14,842 nt of DNA from CAYXZO01 sp964469505 (GTDB lineage: Bacteria > Fidelibacterota > UBA8477 > JABMPR01). A model generated the notes under the pieces. That model ran no database searches and was not told the origin of the DNA. It worked only from the letters and a program-made list of their open reading frames with translations. Made by a program: the position numbers and the translations under genes. The DNA is taken from contig CAYXZO010000055.1 of assembly GCA_964469505.1 (NCBI GenBank), positions 1 to 14,842 of the forward strand. The letters are read 5' to 3'. Below, one piece after another: positions 1 to 7,500 of this stretch (position 1 is the first letter of the stretch; each line of letters starts with the position of its first letter).

Positions 1-237
1 TTATTCGAGCAGACCAGCATCTCGCAACAAGCGGTCCGCCTCATCCACCAGTTCTTTAAACTGGGACCACATATCGGGTCGTACGGTAATGCCTTTTTGA
101 GTGGGTCGCCATTCGTCCTCATCCGCCAGGTAGTATAAACGGAAATCCATATAACGTCGCCCCCGAAAGGATTTCAACTGAACAACGATTTTTTCCGTCT
201 GACTGCGTTCTAACTCACCGATTTTTTGATCTTCCAT
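1..237 (-). CDS. PC4-domain (transcriptional coactivator p15 family) ssDNA-binding protein
   Basis: A 78-residue protein whose residues about 16-63 match the bacterial PC4/p15 fold: a basic, aromatic beta region (KSFRGRRYMDFRLYY), then an acidic turn, the PTQKGI segment and a helix containing MWSQF. Family members bind single-stranded DNA or RNA as dimers; the role of bacterial ones is poorly defined, so the family is firmer than the function. The stop codon lies at the window edge and the gene is complete. The ATG at 237 is preceded by AAGGAGG at an unusually long 14-nt spacing, and an in-frame TAG just upstream rules out a longer protein. That ribosome binding site overlaps the TGA of the upstream peptidase gene, so the two are probably translated from one mRNA. 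Confidence 0.8.
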   Translation of the reverse strand: MEDQKIGELERSQTEKIVVQLKSFRGRRYMDFRLYYLADEDEWRPTQKGITVRPDMWSQFKELVDEADRLLRDAGLLE

Positions 238-257
238 AACTTGTCTCTAAACCTCCT

Positions 258-1901
258 TCAATCGCTGTGAGATGCAGATTTTCCCGAAACTACTTCATAG
301 CCGTTAAGCCGGGGCCGCTGTTGAGTATTCGCTAACAAGGTCACTAACCTGCCCACCATCTCGGCCACTTTATCGAGCTTGTTGAAATTAAGCTTGTCCA
401 TAGTGTCGGTAGGTTGGTGGTAATCCCCATGGATCCCGGCGAAGAAAAAAACTGAGGGTACATTGTTTTCTGCGAAATGGTAGTGATCGCTCCGGTAATA
501 GAAACGATTGGGGTCTCGGGGATCATCGTAGCGGTAATCCAGTTCCAGGTGGGGAGTACGGTGGGCCGCAATGCGTACCGCCATATCCAGATCCCGGCTC
601 AGGTGGTCCGAGCCGATTACATAAATGGAATCGGGGGCATTACGCCCCACCATATCAATATTGATTTCAGCCGCAGTTAGGTCTAGGGGCCAGAGCGGAT
701 GCCGAGTATAGGCCTGACTCCCCAATAGCCCCTTTTCTTCCCCTGAGACTAAGAGGAAAACCACGCTGCGTTTCAAAGGGGGACCAGTCGCCAGGGCTTT
801 GGCCACCTCCACCACGATAGCCGTACCACTGGCGTTGTCATCGGCTCCGTGCCAGATAAGCGTGTCCAATTCACCTAAATGGTCATAATGCGCCGAAAGA
901 AAAACGGCTTCGCGCGCCAAATCAGGATCACTCCCCGGCAGATAACCGATGACGTCATATACCGTAACTGTGTCCCGAGTCTGGATGTAACTCCAATGCC
1001 AGGTAACCGGTAAAGGAAATAGTTTGGAATGGGGTTTACCCGTGGCATCAATTTCTTGACGAGCTTTCCTAAGATCAAACCCCACTGCGCTAAACAAGCG
1101 CTGAGCCGCATCCTCCGCCAAGTAGAATACGGGGAATACAATATCCTTGGTTGTGTCGGGCAAACTGACCAGTCCCTGACGTTCTCGGATACGCATCCAA
1201 CGGGTTTCCTCTGCAAAGGAATGGGCCGTATCGGTAGGGAAAATAATTACCGCCCCTGCAGCCCCTAGATCATGGATTCGATTTAGCTTTTCCCGCCAGG
1301 AAGCGAACCAGTCCCGCCGGCGTCCACTGATCCTGGAACGACCAGTGGAATCCCGAGGGGTACCGGGATAATAAAACAAGATTTTTCCCTCCACCGGCAG
1401 GTCTCCAAAATCGTCATACTGGAAGGAATCGGCCTTGATGGCATAGCCTACGAAGACGATTCCCGCCAGTGTATCCTGCTGGGCCGCCATATGTCTTAGC
1501 GACAGGTGAAACTCACGATCAAATTCTACCTCTACGGCGCCGGTGTCTGTTTGCAACCAGGCTCGCGGAGCGCCCGCAAAGCGTTTGACCACCACCCGAT
1601 AAGGATAGAAAAACCCTTGGGCTCCCGGAACCGTCTTCAAACCGGCTTGGGAGAATTGCCGGGCCAGGAAATTAGCAGCCTTTTCCAGGCCTGCACTAGG
1701 GGTGTTGCGACCTTCCAGAGAATCGGAAGACAGCACAGCTACAATTTGTCTCAAATCATCAAGCCGAATATTCTGTAGCACTTGGGGAGGTACATCACCC
1801 ACGCGGGCATACGGTGAAAGTACCAGCTTCAAATTGGTGCACCCCATCAATAGCATGAGGCCCAGAGCAATACCCAACATTCGGGATTTTCTTTGATACA
1901 T
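258..1901 (-). CDS. M28-family metallopeptidase lipoprotein with PA-like insert
   Basis: Predicted secreted, lipid-anchored zinc aminopeptidase. From the chosen ATG (547 aa) the N-terminus has a basic patch, a hydrophobic stretch and a lipobox LMGC with Cys21. Asp is not at +2, so outer-membrane sorting is likely in a diderm cell. Residues about 145-265 resemble a PA-type insert (VGYAIKAD, GAAGAVIIFP). The M28 catalytic domain follows, with all expected two-zinc ligands and catalytic acids: HYDH (His338), GADDNASG (Asp355), SGEEKG (Glu388/389), NIDMVG (Asp416) and DYHQPTD (His495). Longer in-frame starts reach TTG 1976, but they lack a well-placed ribosome binding site and bury the signal peptide. 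ATG 1901 has AAGGA nine bases upstream. The substrate cannot be told. The gene follows the ArsC/Spx-like gene after a 111-bp gap and is coupled to the PC4 gene. Confidence 0.88.
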   Translation of the reverse strand: MYQRKSRMLGIALGLMLLMGCTNLKLVLSPYARVGDVPPQVLQNIRLDDLRQIVAVLSSDSLEGRNTPSAGLEKAANFLARQFSQAGLKTVPGAQGFFYPYRVVVKRFAGAPRAWLQTDTGAVEVEFDREFHLSLRHMAAQQDTLAGIVFVGYAIKADSFQYDDFGDLPVEGKILFYYPGTPRDSTGRSRISGRRRDWFASWREKLNRIHDLGAAGAVIIFPTDTAHSFAEETRWMRIRERQGLVSLPDTTKDIVFPVFYLAEDAAQRLFSAVGFDLRKARQEIDATGKPHSKLFPLPVTWHWSYIQTRDTVTVYDVIGYLPGSDPDLAREAVFLSAHYDHLGELDTLIWHGADDNASGTAIVVEVAKALATGPPLKRSVVFLLVSGEEKGLLGSQAYTRHPLWPLDLTAAEINIDMVGRNAPDSIYVIGSDHLSRDLDMAVRIAAHRTPHLELDYRYDDPRDPNRFYYRSDHYHFAENNVPSVFFFAGIHGDYHQPTDTMDKLNFNKLDKVAEMVGRLVTLLANTQQRPRLNGYEVVSGKSASHSD

Positions 1902-1910
1902 CTTACGCAT

Positions 1911-1915
1911 TCCTT
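1911..1915 (-). promoter_or_regulatory. Ribosome binding site deciding the M28 start
   Basis: AAGGA on the minus strand lies nine bases before ATG 1901. It directly abuts the alternative ATG at 1910, which would leave that start with no spacing. This favours 1901 and a short signal peptide ending at the lipobox. Confidence 0.5.
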
Positions 1916-2012
1916 CACTCAGCATGTGCTTGGTAGGCTCCTGATCACTTCCCTCCATCAATGAGAATGAATTCAATCAGCGGCATTACGGGGCAAACGC
2001 CGGGGTGATACT

Positions 2013-2363
2013 TTAATCAGCGACCCATTTTTCACGAAACTCATCCTCCTTAAAACCGAAGGAAGCCTTATCTCCATAGACAATAAATGGTCGTTTAATC
2101 AGATTGGGGTCCTGGAGCATCAGCTCAATAGCTTCTTCCTTAGTAGGTGGATTTTGCCCCAATTTCTTTTGCCGGTAGATGGCGCTCCGAGGATTCAGAT
2201 AAGCTTTTACGTTATTGGGGTCAATGAATTTTTCCAAAAGCTCCCGGGGAGGGGGCTCGGTAATGATGTCCAGAGGTTGGAAATCGACACCATTGGCTTC
2301 CAGGAATCCCCGGGCCTTTTTACAGGTGCCGCAAGTTTTCTTATAATAGAACTTAATTGCCAT
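2013..2363 (-). CDS. ArsC/Spx-family thioredoxin-fold protein
   Basis: A 116-residue protein of the ArsC/Spx/MgsR family. It has a beta strand followed by CGTC (Cys11 and Cys14, the CxxC redox pair found in Spx-like members), a mid-region with LNPRSAIYR, and the signature LIKRPFIV near residue 90. The length equals the family norm. True thioredoxin-coupled arsenate reductases and the redox regulator Spx share this architecture. I see no arsenic genes nearby, so the substrate or partner is undetermined and the name arsenate reductase should not be assumed. ATG 2363 has AAGGAGG with a 6-nt spacer. It starts 15 bp after the acyP stop, so it is probably the last gene of an nth-acyP-ArsC/Spx transcript. 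Confidence 0.85.
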   Translation of the reverse strand: MAIKFYYKKTCGTCKKARGFLEANGVDFQPLDIITEPPPRELLEKFIDPNNVKAYLNPRSAIYRQKKLGQNPPTKEEAIELMLQDPNLIKRPFIVYGDKASFGFKEDEFREKWVAD

Positions 2364-2378
2364 AGATGACCTCCTTAT

Positions 2379-2657
2379 CTAATAACGAATAGAAAAACCT
2401 TTATAAGAACCCGTCCAAGGGATGGGTTTCGCGTCGACTTTAGTAACGTGAGACCAGGAATTGCCACGACGTACCGTTTGCACCAATTCCGCCAACATGC
2501 CGGGCTCTCCCTCAGCCACGATTCTAACCGAACCGTCCGGCTCGTTTCTAACCCAGCCGGTAAGGTCCAGCTTGCGGGCTTCCCGCTGCACGAACCAGCG
2601 GAATCCAACGCCCTGCACTACTCCAAACACCAGTATTTCAAGTGCTTGTTGGGCCAA
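2379..2657 (-). CDS. acyP: Acylphosphatase
   Basis: A 92-residue small hydrolase that splits the carboxyl-phosphate bond of acylphosphates in the cytoplasm. Both signature stretches are present: VQGVGFRWF, with the phosphate-binding Arg20, and GWVRNEPDGSV, with the water-positioning Asn38. The C-terminal strand KGFSIRY is also typical. The gene begins with TTG at 2657. No ATG is usable ahead of the conserved core, and AGGAG sits six bases upstream inside the last codons of nth. nth and acyP are therefore separated by only three bases and are probably translationally coupled. The physiological substrate of bacterial acylphosphatases is generally unclear, and the nth neighbourhood does not settle it. 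Confidence 0.93.
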   Translation of the reverse strand: MAQQALEILVFGVVQGVGFRWFVQREARKLDLTGWVRNEPDGSVRIVAEGEPGMLAELVQTVRRGNSWSHVTKVDAKPIPWTGSYKGFSIRY

Positions 2658-2660
2658 TGC

Positions 2661-3317
2661 TCACTCCTGTGTCTGAACCTGGGCCGAAGGGCACAGGTCG
2701 TTTAAAACGCACTGGTAGCATTGAGGTCGTCGGGCTTTGCAAACAGCCCGGCCGTGATCTATGAACAGATGAGCAAAAATCACCCAGTCCTCTTGATCCA
2801 GTATTTTTTCCAGATCGTGTTCGATTTTAACGGCATCCCGGTTCTTAGTCAAACCCAACAAATTGGTTAAGCGGGTTACGTGGGTATCCACCACGATGCC
2901 CGGAATACCAAAGCCGGTTCCCAGGACCACATTGGCAGTCTTACGTCCCACACCGGGCAACTTCACCATTGCATCTAAATCAGGTGGTACTTCTCCCCCA
3001 TGGCGTTCAACCAGCGCCTGGGCACAGGCCTTGATATTCTTGGCTTTATTGTTGAAAAAACCCGTGGGGCGGATGATCTCGACGATCTCCTCCAGCGGAG
3101 CTTCCGCCAGGGCTTTGGCATCGGGATATTTAGCGAAAAGCCTTGGCGTGACTTGATTAACCCGCTCATCTGTACACTGGGCGGATAATATGGTCGCTAC
3201 CAACAGCTGGAATGGGTTTTGATGGTCCAATGAACAGCGCGACTTGGGATAAGCTTTTTTCAAACGCCTGATTATTTCCCGAGCTCGATTTTTCAATTCA
3301 GGCAGAGATTCTTTCAT
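2661..3317 (-). CDS. nth: Endonuclease III (DNA glycosylase/AP lyase)
   Basis: Base-excision repair enzyme that removes oxidised pyrimidines and nicks the abasic site by beta-elimination. From ATG 3317 it is 218 aa, close to the E. coli enzyme. The helix-hairpin-helix LPGVGRKTANVVL holds the catalytic Lys126, and VDTHV supplies Asp144. The C-terminal cysteines Cys193, Cys200, Cys203 and Cys209 follow the C-x6-C-x2-C-x5-C pattern that binds the [4Fe-4S] cluster. A longer start at 3350 is possible, but no ribosome binding site precedes it, and the strong GGAAAGGAG would then lie inside the coding region. That element sits 15 nt before ATG 3317, which is long but is the better option. It heads the nth-acyP-ArsC/Spx unit. 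Confidence 0.95.
   Translation of the reverse strand: MKESLPELKNRAREIIRRLKKAYPKSRCSLDHQNPFQLLVATILSAQCTDERVNQVTPRLFAKYPDAKALAEAPLEEIVEIIRPTGFFNNKAKNIKACAQALVERHGGEVPPDLDAMVKLPGVGRKTANVVLGTGFGIPGIVVDTHVTRLTNLLGLTKNRDAVKIEHDLEKILDQEDWVIFAHLFIDHGRAVCKARRPQCYQCVLNDLCPSAQVQTQE
2664..2668 (-). promoter_or_regulatory. Ribosome binding site for acyP inside the end of nth
   Basis: AGGAG on the minus strand, six bases before the TTG start of acyP, lies within the last codons of nth. It supports the TTG start and coupling of the two genes. Confidence 0.6.
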
Positions 3318-3441
3318 GGCAAATGATCTAAACTCCTTTCCTCGGAACATGACAGCGGACGGCCAAGGGCCGACAGCCGTACCGTTTCCCTCTAATCAGT
3401 TTTAGCTTACTGTCATTCATATTCAACCAAGCAATTTTCAT

Positions 3442-3473
3442 ATTATCAAAGGTAATAAACGCACTTAACTCAA
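3442..3473 (-). promoter_or_regulatory. Possible sigma-70-like promoter for nth
   Basis: In the 188-bp gap between polX and nth, the minus strand shows TTGAGT, 17 bases, then TTTGAT, overlapping a second -10-like GATAAT. Each hexamer matches four of six consensus bases. Such matches are expected by chance in AT-rich DNA, so the call is weak. The rest of the gap shows only a short CGGCC-AAG-GGCCG dyad at 3360-3372 and no gene. Confidence 0.2.
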
Positions 3474-3505
3474 CGGGACTTCAATTCAAATGGAGAAGGG
3501 ATCCA

Positions 3506-5209
3506 TTACTTCCGTTTACTTCTCAGCACCGATAAAACTTTTTCAGGAGGGAGGCAATTCCATACATCCGCCGGTGTTAGACCGCCCTTACGGGCCATTC
3601 GCACTCCCAAAGGCACACTCTGCAACATACTCCGGGAATGAGCGTCGGGATTGATGGCGATGGGAACACCTAATTCCCGGGCTCTGGCAAGCCAACGCCA
3701 ATCCAGATCCAGCCGACGGGGAGAGGAATTCAATTCAATGGCTTTGCCGTATTCTGCTGCGGTTCGGAGAACCGCCTCCAGGTCAAGGGCATAAGCCGGT
3801 CGCGAGAGGAGTAGGCGACCGGTGGGATGGCCCAACATGGTGGTATACGGACTGGCCAACGCTCGGCAGATGCGGTCGGTCTGTCGCCCCCGATCCAAGC
3901 TGAAATGGCTATGAACCGAAGCGATGACGAAATCGAAACCGGCCAGTAATTCTTCATCATAATCCAGGGAACCATCGTGGAGAATATCCGACTCGATACC
4001 TTTGAGAATAAGTATATCCTCGAATTCTTCGTTGAGGGCTTCGATCTCAGCCCACTGTTCCCGGACCTGATCGGGGCTTAAACCGTGGGCATAGTAGGCT
4101 GACTGGGAATGGTCTGAAATTCCGATAAAGCGGTACCCCGCATCGCGGGCGGCTTCCACCATTTCACGCAAAGAGTGGAGTCCATCGCTGTAGGTGGTAT
4201 GAACATGAAACAAACCGTGTATATGATGGAATTCCAGGAGTTCTTCCGGTAAAGAGGTTGCTTCCGGCTCCCGCAGCTCGGGAGGGAAGTAAGGTAGCTC
4301 CAAGCGTTGATAAAAATCTAACTCATCAGTTAATGATACAGGGCCGGAGACATCCTCCAGGGTTTTTTCACCGAACGTCAGGCCATGTCGAGTTGCAACT
4401 TCCTCCAGCCAGTTCACATGTTCGGCCGATCCGGTGGTGCGTACAAGAGTAGGGATGAAAGCATTCTGGGCGGTGCAATGAACTAAAATTTTCAAGCCAG
4501 TTTCGCTGACCCAACTTATCTGGTGGTCCCGCACCTCATATTCCAGCTTGGGATCAATCTCCCGCAAGTAAGGTACTAGTTTATCGGGTTTTAGGGGATC
4601 TAACGCAACCACCAACTCCAGTTCTGAAACGATCTCCAGAGCTCGCCGTACTTGTCCCGTTATTGCCACTTGCATCACTATCGGAACCTTAGACAGCAGC
4701 CGCTCCCATTCCTGGGCGGCGCTGGCGGCTTCATCCGCGAGAAAATTACCGGCAAAGCGACGGGCAAAGCGGATCGCTGCTAATACCCGCTCCTGTACTT
4801 TGGGGCCGAACCCTTTGAGTTTCAACAAGCGATTCTCGGTGCAGGCATATTCCAGTTCGCCCAGGTCCGCAATTCCCAGCTTAGACCACAGAGCCTGGAC
4901 TTTTTTCACTCCTAAGCCGGGGAGGTTCAGAATATCCAAGACACCTGGCGGAATTTGTTGTTTATAACGCTCCAGGGTACTGGAACGACCGGTTTCCACC
5001 AATTCCTTAACCAAAGCGGCAGTGCTTTTGCCGATCCCCGGCAACTTTTCCAAGCGTCCCTGGCGCACCAGGTCGGCGATGGATTGCTCCTGGGCGGACA
5101 GCACCCGGGCAGCGTTCTCAAAGGCCCGCACTTTGAAAGGGTTCTCATCTGCCAGGGCCATTAAGGCAGCCAGGGTTTTTATTTCTTTGACTATTTCCTG
5201 GTTGGTCAT
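3506..5209 (-). CDS. polX: PolX-type protein: helix-hairpin-helix, degenerate family-X polymerase core, intact PHP domain
   Basis: A 567-aa protein with the architecture and length of bacterial PolX (about 570 aa). Helix-hairpin-helix repeats occur near residues 55-70 (LPGIGKST), 95-110 (LPGLGVKK) and 130-145 (LKGFGPKV). The family-X palm and thumb follow, then a C-terminal PHP domain from about residue 330. In canonical PolX the palm has a GS...RR nucleotide-binding motif, a DxD metal pair and a third Asp. Here these read GQVRR (about 185), ELE (Glu196/Glu198) and LKILVHC, with Leu at the third position, so polymerisation is probably lost. The thumb motif TGSAEH remains. The PHP metal site looks complete: HVH (335/337), ISDH, GIES, VHSH, GHP and NPDAH. 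It is therefore more likely a DNA-repair nuclease or phosphoesterase. ATG 5209 was chosen over TTG 5215; neither has a ribosome binding site. Confidence 0.88.
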   Translation of the reverse strand: MTNQEIVKEIKTLAALMALADENPFKVRAFENAARVLSAQEQSIADLVRQGRLEKLPGIGKSTAALVKELVETGRSSTLERYKQQIPPGVLDILNLPGLGVKKVQALWSKLGIADLGELEYACTENRLLKLKGFGPKVQERVLAAIRFARRFAGNFLADEAASAAQEWERLLSKVPIVMQVAITGQVRRALEIVSELELVVALDPLKPDKLVPYLREIDPKLEYEVRDHQISWVSETGLKILVHCTAQNAFIPTLVRTTGSAEHVNWLEEVATRHGLTFGEKTLEDVSGPVSLTDELDFYQRLELPYFPPELREPEATSLPEELLEFHHIHGLFHVHTTYSDGLHSLREMVEAARDAGYRFIGISDHSQSAYYAHGLSPDQVREQWAEIEALNEEFEDILILKGIESDILHDGSLDYDEELLAGFDFVIASVHSHFSLDRGRQTDRICRALASPYTTMLGHPTGRLLLSRPAYALDLEAVLRTAAEYGKAIELNSSPRRLDLDWRWLARARELGVPIAINPDAHSRSMLQSVPLGVRMARKGGLTPADVWNCLPPEKVLSVLRSKRK

Positions 5210-5214
5210 GAGCA

Positions 5215-5243
5215 AATATAGGTCACTAGGACTACAACCCCAA
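5215..5243 (-). promoter_or_regulatory. Candidate polX promoter giving a leaderless mRNA
   Basis: Minus-strand TTGGGG, 17 bases, then TATATT (five of six -10 matches). The -10 ends only five bases before ATG 5209, so transcription would begin at or next to the start codon, which agrees with the absence of a Shine-Dalgarno sequence. The -35 is weak and partly inside a small CCCC-AAAAA-GGGG dyad. The divergent gene epmA starts 79 bp away. Confidence 0.3.
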
Positions 5244-5288
5244 AAAGGGGCTCATGGAGAATAAATCCGGCGGTGTTATCTTGAGTGC

Positions 5289-6269
5289 ATGCTGCCGCAA
5301 CCTTTGAAATGGAAAAGCGAATTAATGGATTTAATCCGCAGCTATTTCAAGGCTCAGGGATTTTTCGAGTTGGAGACCCCAATACTGGTCCCCTCACCGG
5401 CGGTGGAACCCCATTTGAGTGCTTTCCAAACCTGGTACCATTCTCCGAACGGCAAGAAACGGCGTTTCTTCTTGCCCACTTCTCCCGAGCTGGCGCTGAA
5501 GAAGGCCGTCGCGGCGGGATTTGGTTCCGTTTTCCAACTGGCCCGTTCTTTCCGTAACCGGGAGCCATTCAACCCCATGCATCGACCTGAGTTTACCATG
5601 CTGGAATGGTATCACGTGCCCGGGGATTATTACACGGTTATGGATGATGTGGAGAATTTACTTCACTACCTGGCCAGCAACTTCAGCGGGATTCCCGCCT
5701 CCGATAAAGCTTACTGGAAAAAACCGGTAAGGCGCCGCTCCGTGGCAGAAATATTCCAGCAACATTTGAGCATTTCCCTTGAAAGGGCCGTAAACGACTT
5801 AAACTACTTTCGTCGGGCGGCTGAAAAGCATCTCACGACTGCGTCAGCCCAGAATGAAAGCTTCGACGACTTGTTTTTTAAGCTGTGGCTAACATTTATT
5901 GAACCTGAGTTGGGCAAGTCCGAGCCGGAAATTGTGTTTGACTACCCTCCCTCTATGGCTGCTCTTGCAGAATGCAAAACTACTCCACCCTTTTGGGCAG
6001 AACGATTTGAACTCTATCTCCAGGGGTTGGAAATTGGTAATGCTTACACCGAACTGAGAAATGCTCGGGAGTTACGGCGTCGTTGGGAAGAAAGTAATCA
6101 GGTTAGACGCCGGGCCGGTTTGGCACCCCATCCGTGGGATCCCCAATTCGCTAAGGCTGTGGATAAGTTGCCCCCTTGCGGCGGAATTGCCATGGGGATC
6201 GAGAGATTACTTATGGCTTTGACCGCGATTCGAGAAATAGGACAATTTTTCCTGGAAACTCATCTGTAA
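5289..6269 (+). CDS. epmA: EpmA/GenX/PoxA-type EF-P lysine ligase (class II LysRS paralogue)
   Basis: A 326-aa protein matching the catalytic core of class II lysyl-tRNA synthetase without the N-terminal anticodon-binding domain, the hallmark of EpmA (E. coli 325 aa). Motif 1 is FELETPILVPSPAVEPHLSAF (split here across residues 26-46). Motif 2, near 85-108, contains FRNRE and PEFTMLEWY. Motif 3, near 298-311, is GGIAMGIERLLMAL, with Ala where LysRS has Gly, as in EpmA. Known EpmA ligates (R)-beta-lysine to a lysine of elongation factor P. Its usual partners EpmB (lysine 2,3-aminomutase) and EF-P are not in this window, so the substrate here is inferred. No good ribosome binding site precedes ATG 5289. 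The gene is divergent from polX and convergent with cooC. Confidence 0.85.
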   Translation: MLPQPLKWKSELMDLIRSYFKAQGFFELETPILVPSPAVEPHLSAFQTWYHSPNGKKRRFFLPTSPELALKKAVAAGFGSVFQLARSFRNREPFNPMHRPEFTMLEWYHVPGDYYTVMDDVENLLHYLASNFSGIPASDKAYWKKPVRRRSVAEIFQQHLSISLERAVNDLNYFRRAAEKHLTTASAQNESFDDLFFKLWLTFIEPELGKSEPEIVFDYPPSMAALAECKTTPPFWAERFELYLQGLEIGNAYTELRNARELRRRWEESNQVRRRAGLAPHPWDPQFAKAVDKLPPCGGIAMGIERLLMALTAIREIGQFFLETHL

Positions 6270-6322
6270 GTAAGATATCAGGCTATTACGATATCGGCAG
6301 CCCTAAGGCCAAGTCTGTATTA

Positions 6323-7117
6323 TTAACCGGACCGTGCCAGTTCCTCCAGCGCTTCCATTATGGCCTGGATTTCGGTTGTAATTTCTGAGGAAGGTCGGTA
6401 ATCCACTGGTGAAACACCCGCCAGGTCGGCATCCATGAAGTTTTCCTGAAAAGGGATTGCGCCAAGGATAGTAAAGTTGCGTGCGCTTAAAAGCTTTTCC
6501 AGCTGGACTTTATCCTGCGGGCGACACTTGTTTAGTACCACCTGGACTTTTTGGATCCCAATATCCTGGGCCATGGAACGAATCTGTTCAGCAACCACAA
6601 TAGAACGGCTACCGGGCTCCACAACTACCAGCAAAATGTCAATATTGCGCGCCGTGCTGCGGCCCAGATGTTCAACGCCAGCTTCCATGTCTACAATTAC
6701 GATTTCATCCCTGAAGCTGATCTTCCGTAGCATGCTCTTCAGCATGACATTCTCCGGGCAATAGCATCCTTCACCGCCCACTTTCATGGCCCCCAAAACT
6801 AATAGCTTTACCCCATCCGCACCGGTAACTGCCAGTTTCTCCATCAGGTCATCCACGCGCGGGTTGAGTCTGAATAATGACCCCCATGATTGTCCTGGTC
6901 TGACGCCGGTGCGTTCTTCAATTAGGTCATAGCGCTGGTTCAGGGGGATTATTTTTTCTTGCTCTTCGGCCGAAATCCCCAACATGGTAACCAGATTGGG
7001 CGAGGGATCAGCGTCCACCAGGATTACTTGACGTCCCTGCTTAGCCCATAAGCGTCCCAGAAAGCCACACAAGGTGGTTTTACCTACACCTCCCTTACCG
7101 GAAATAGCGATTTTCAT
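6323..7117 (-). CDS. cooC: CooC-type nickel-insertion ATPase for CO dehydrogenase
   Basis: A 264-aa MinD/SIMIBI-class P-loop ATPase that drives nickel insertion into the C-cluster of CooS. The deviant Walker A GKGGVGKTT (residues 7-15) carries the signature Lys8 and Lys13, VDADPSPN follows at switch I, and the Walker B region is VIVDMEAGVEHLGR. The diagnostic CooC metal site GCYCPEN has Cys118 and Cys120, a CxC pair that binds metal at the dimer interface. Placement 23 bp after cooT in the CooS operon confirms the assignment over generic ParA or MinD. It is the last gene of the operon and converges with epmA across 53 bp in which I see no clear terminator. Confidence 0.93.
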   Translation of the reverse strand: MKIAISGKGGVGKTTLCGFLGRLWAKQGRQVILVDADPSPNLVTMLGISAEEQEKIIPLNQRYDLIEERTGVRPGQSWGSLFRLNPRVDDLMEKLAVTGADGVKLLVLGAMKVGGEGCYCPENVMLKSMLRKISFRDEIVIVDMEAGVEHLGRSTARNIDILLVVVEPGSRSIVVAEQIRSMAQDIGIQKVQVVLNKCRPQDKVQLEKLLSARNFTILGAIPFQENFMDADLAGVSPVDYRPSSEITTEIQAIMEALEELARSG

Positions 7118-7140
7118 TCCCGCCGACCAGCTAAAATGAA

Positions 7141-7344
7141 CTAAGAATTTTCCAAGGGCTCTACAATAAGTTCATGGGGATGGCTGAAGTTAGCGGAGAC
7201 GATTTTAACTCCCTTCAGAAATTTCTCCTCGCCCAGGGCATCCCTACAAGTCAACCCTTCTGGTGTAACTTCCAGGAATAGAACATCTTCCGCAAGCGTC
7301 TGAAGTTGACCTTTTTTTCGTAGCTTTATAGTAGTTTCACACAT
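7141..7344 (-). CDS. cooT: CooT-family nickel-binding protein
   Basis: A 67-aa protein beginning MCETTIKL. CooT proteins are about 66 aa, begin Met-Cys, and bind nickel through Cys2 in a homodimer to aid CooS maturation. The rest fits a small beta-rich domain (EDVLFLEVTPEGLTC, FLKGVKIVSANF). The reading frame stays open upstream to 7461, but starting there would bury the functional Cys2, so ATG 7344 is preferred. GAGGGAG lies 13 nt upstream, a long but usable spacing. It sits between the flavoprotein gene (156-bp gap) and cooC (23 bp). No CooJ-like His-rich protein is seen. The assignment rests on length, the Met-Cys start and operon context. Confidence 0.8.
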   Translation of the reverse strand: MCETTIKLRKKGQLQTLAEDVLFLEVTPEGLTCRDALGEEKFLKGVKIVSANFSHPHELIVEPLENS

Positions 7345-7500
7345 GATAGTCTGATTTCTCCCTCGTTTAAGTTTTGCTCTAGCAGTTGAGCCATGGTTCA
7401 TCCGACCAAGATTGAGGTGCATGGGATGGGGTAGTAGAAGCATTTTCACTTCGGACTTCAAACACCGTCATTACGAGGTGGACAAAAAGAGTGCGTCTTT

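Noticed and set aside
2013..2363. Calling this gene arsenate reductase
   Set aside because: The CxxC pair suits Spx-like redox proteins equally well, and no arsenic resistance gene is adjacent.
3489..3507. Hairpin AATGGA-gaaggga-TCCATT at the polX stop codon
   Set aside because: The stem is six AT-rich pairs and is not followed by a T-run in the direction of transcription, so it is not a convincing intrinsic terminator.
6274..6297. Two GATATC palindromes between epmA and cooC
   Set aside because: A six-base palindrome occurring twice in a short AT-rich gap is not enough to claim an operator.
7345..7461. N-terminal extension of cooT to 7461
   Set aside because: It would move the conserved Met-Cys away from the N-terminus, where CooT proteins need Cys2, and the extension is low-complexity sequence without family similarity.
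7379..7471. 30-codon reading frame on the minus strand between the flavoprotein gene and cooT, ending in Cys
   Set aside because: It fills the gap neatly but has no ribosome binding site, no recognisable motif, and is short enough to be chance. It is worth a look only if conserved in relatives.
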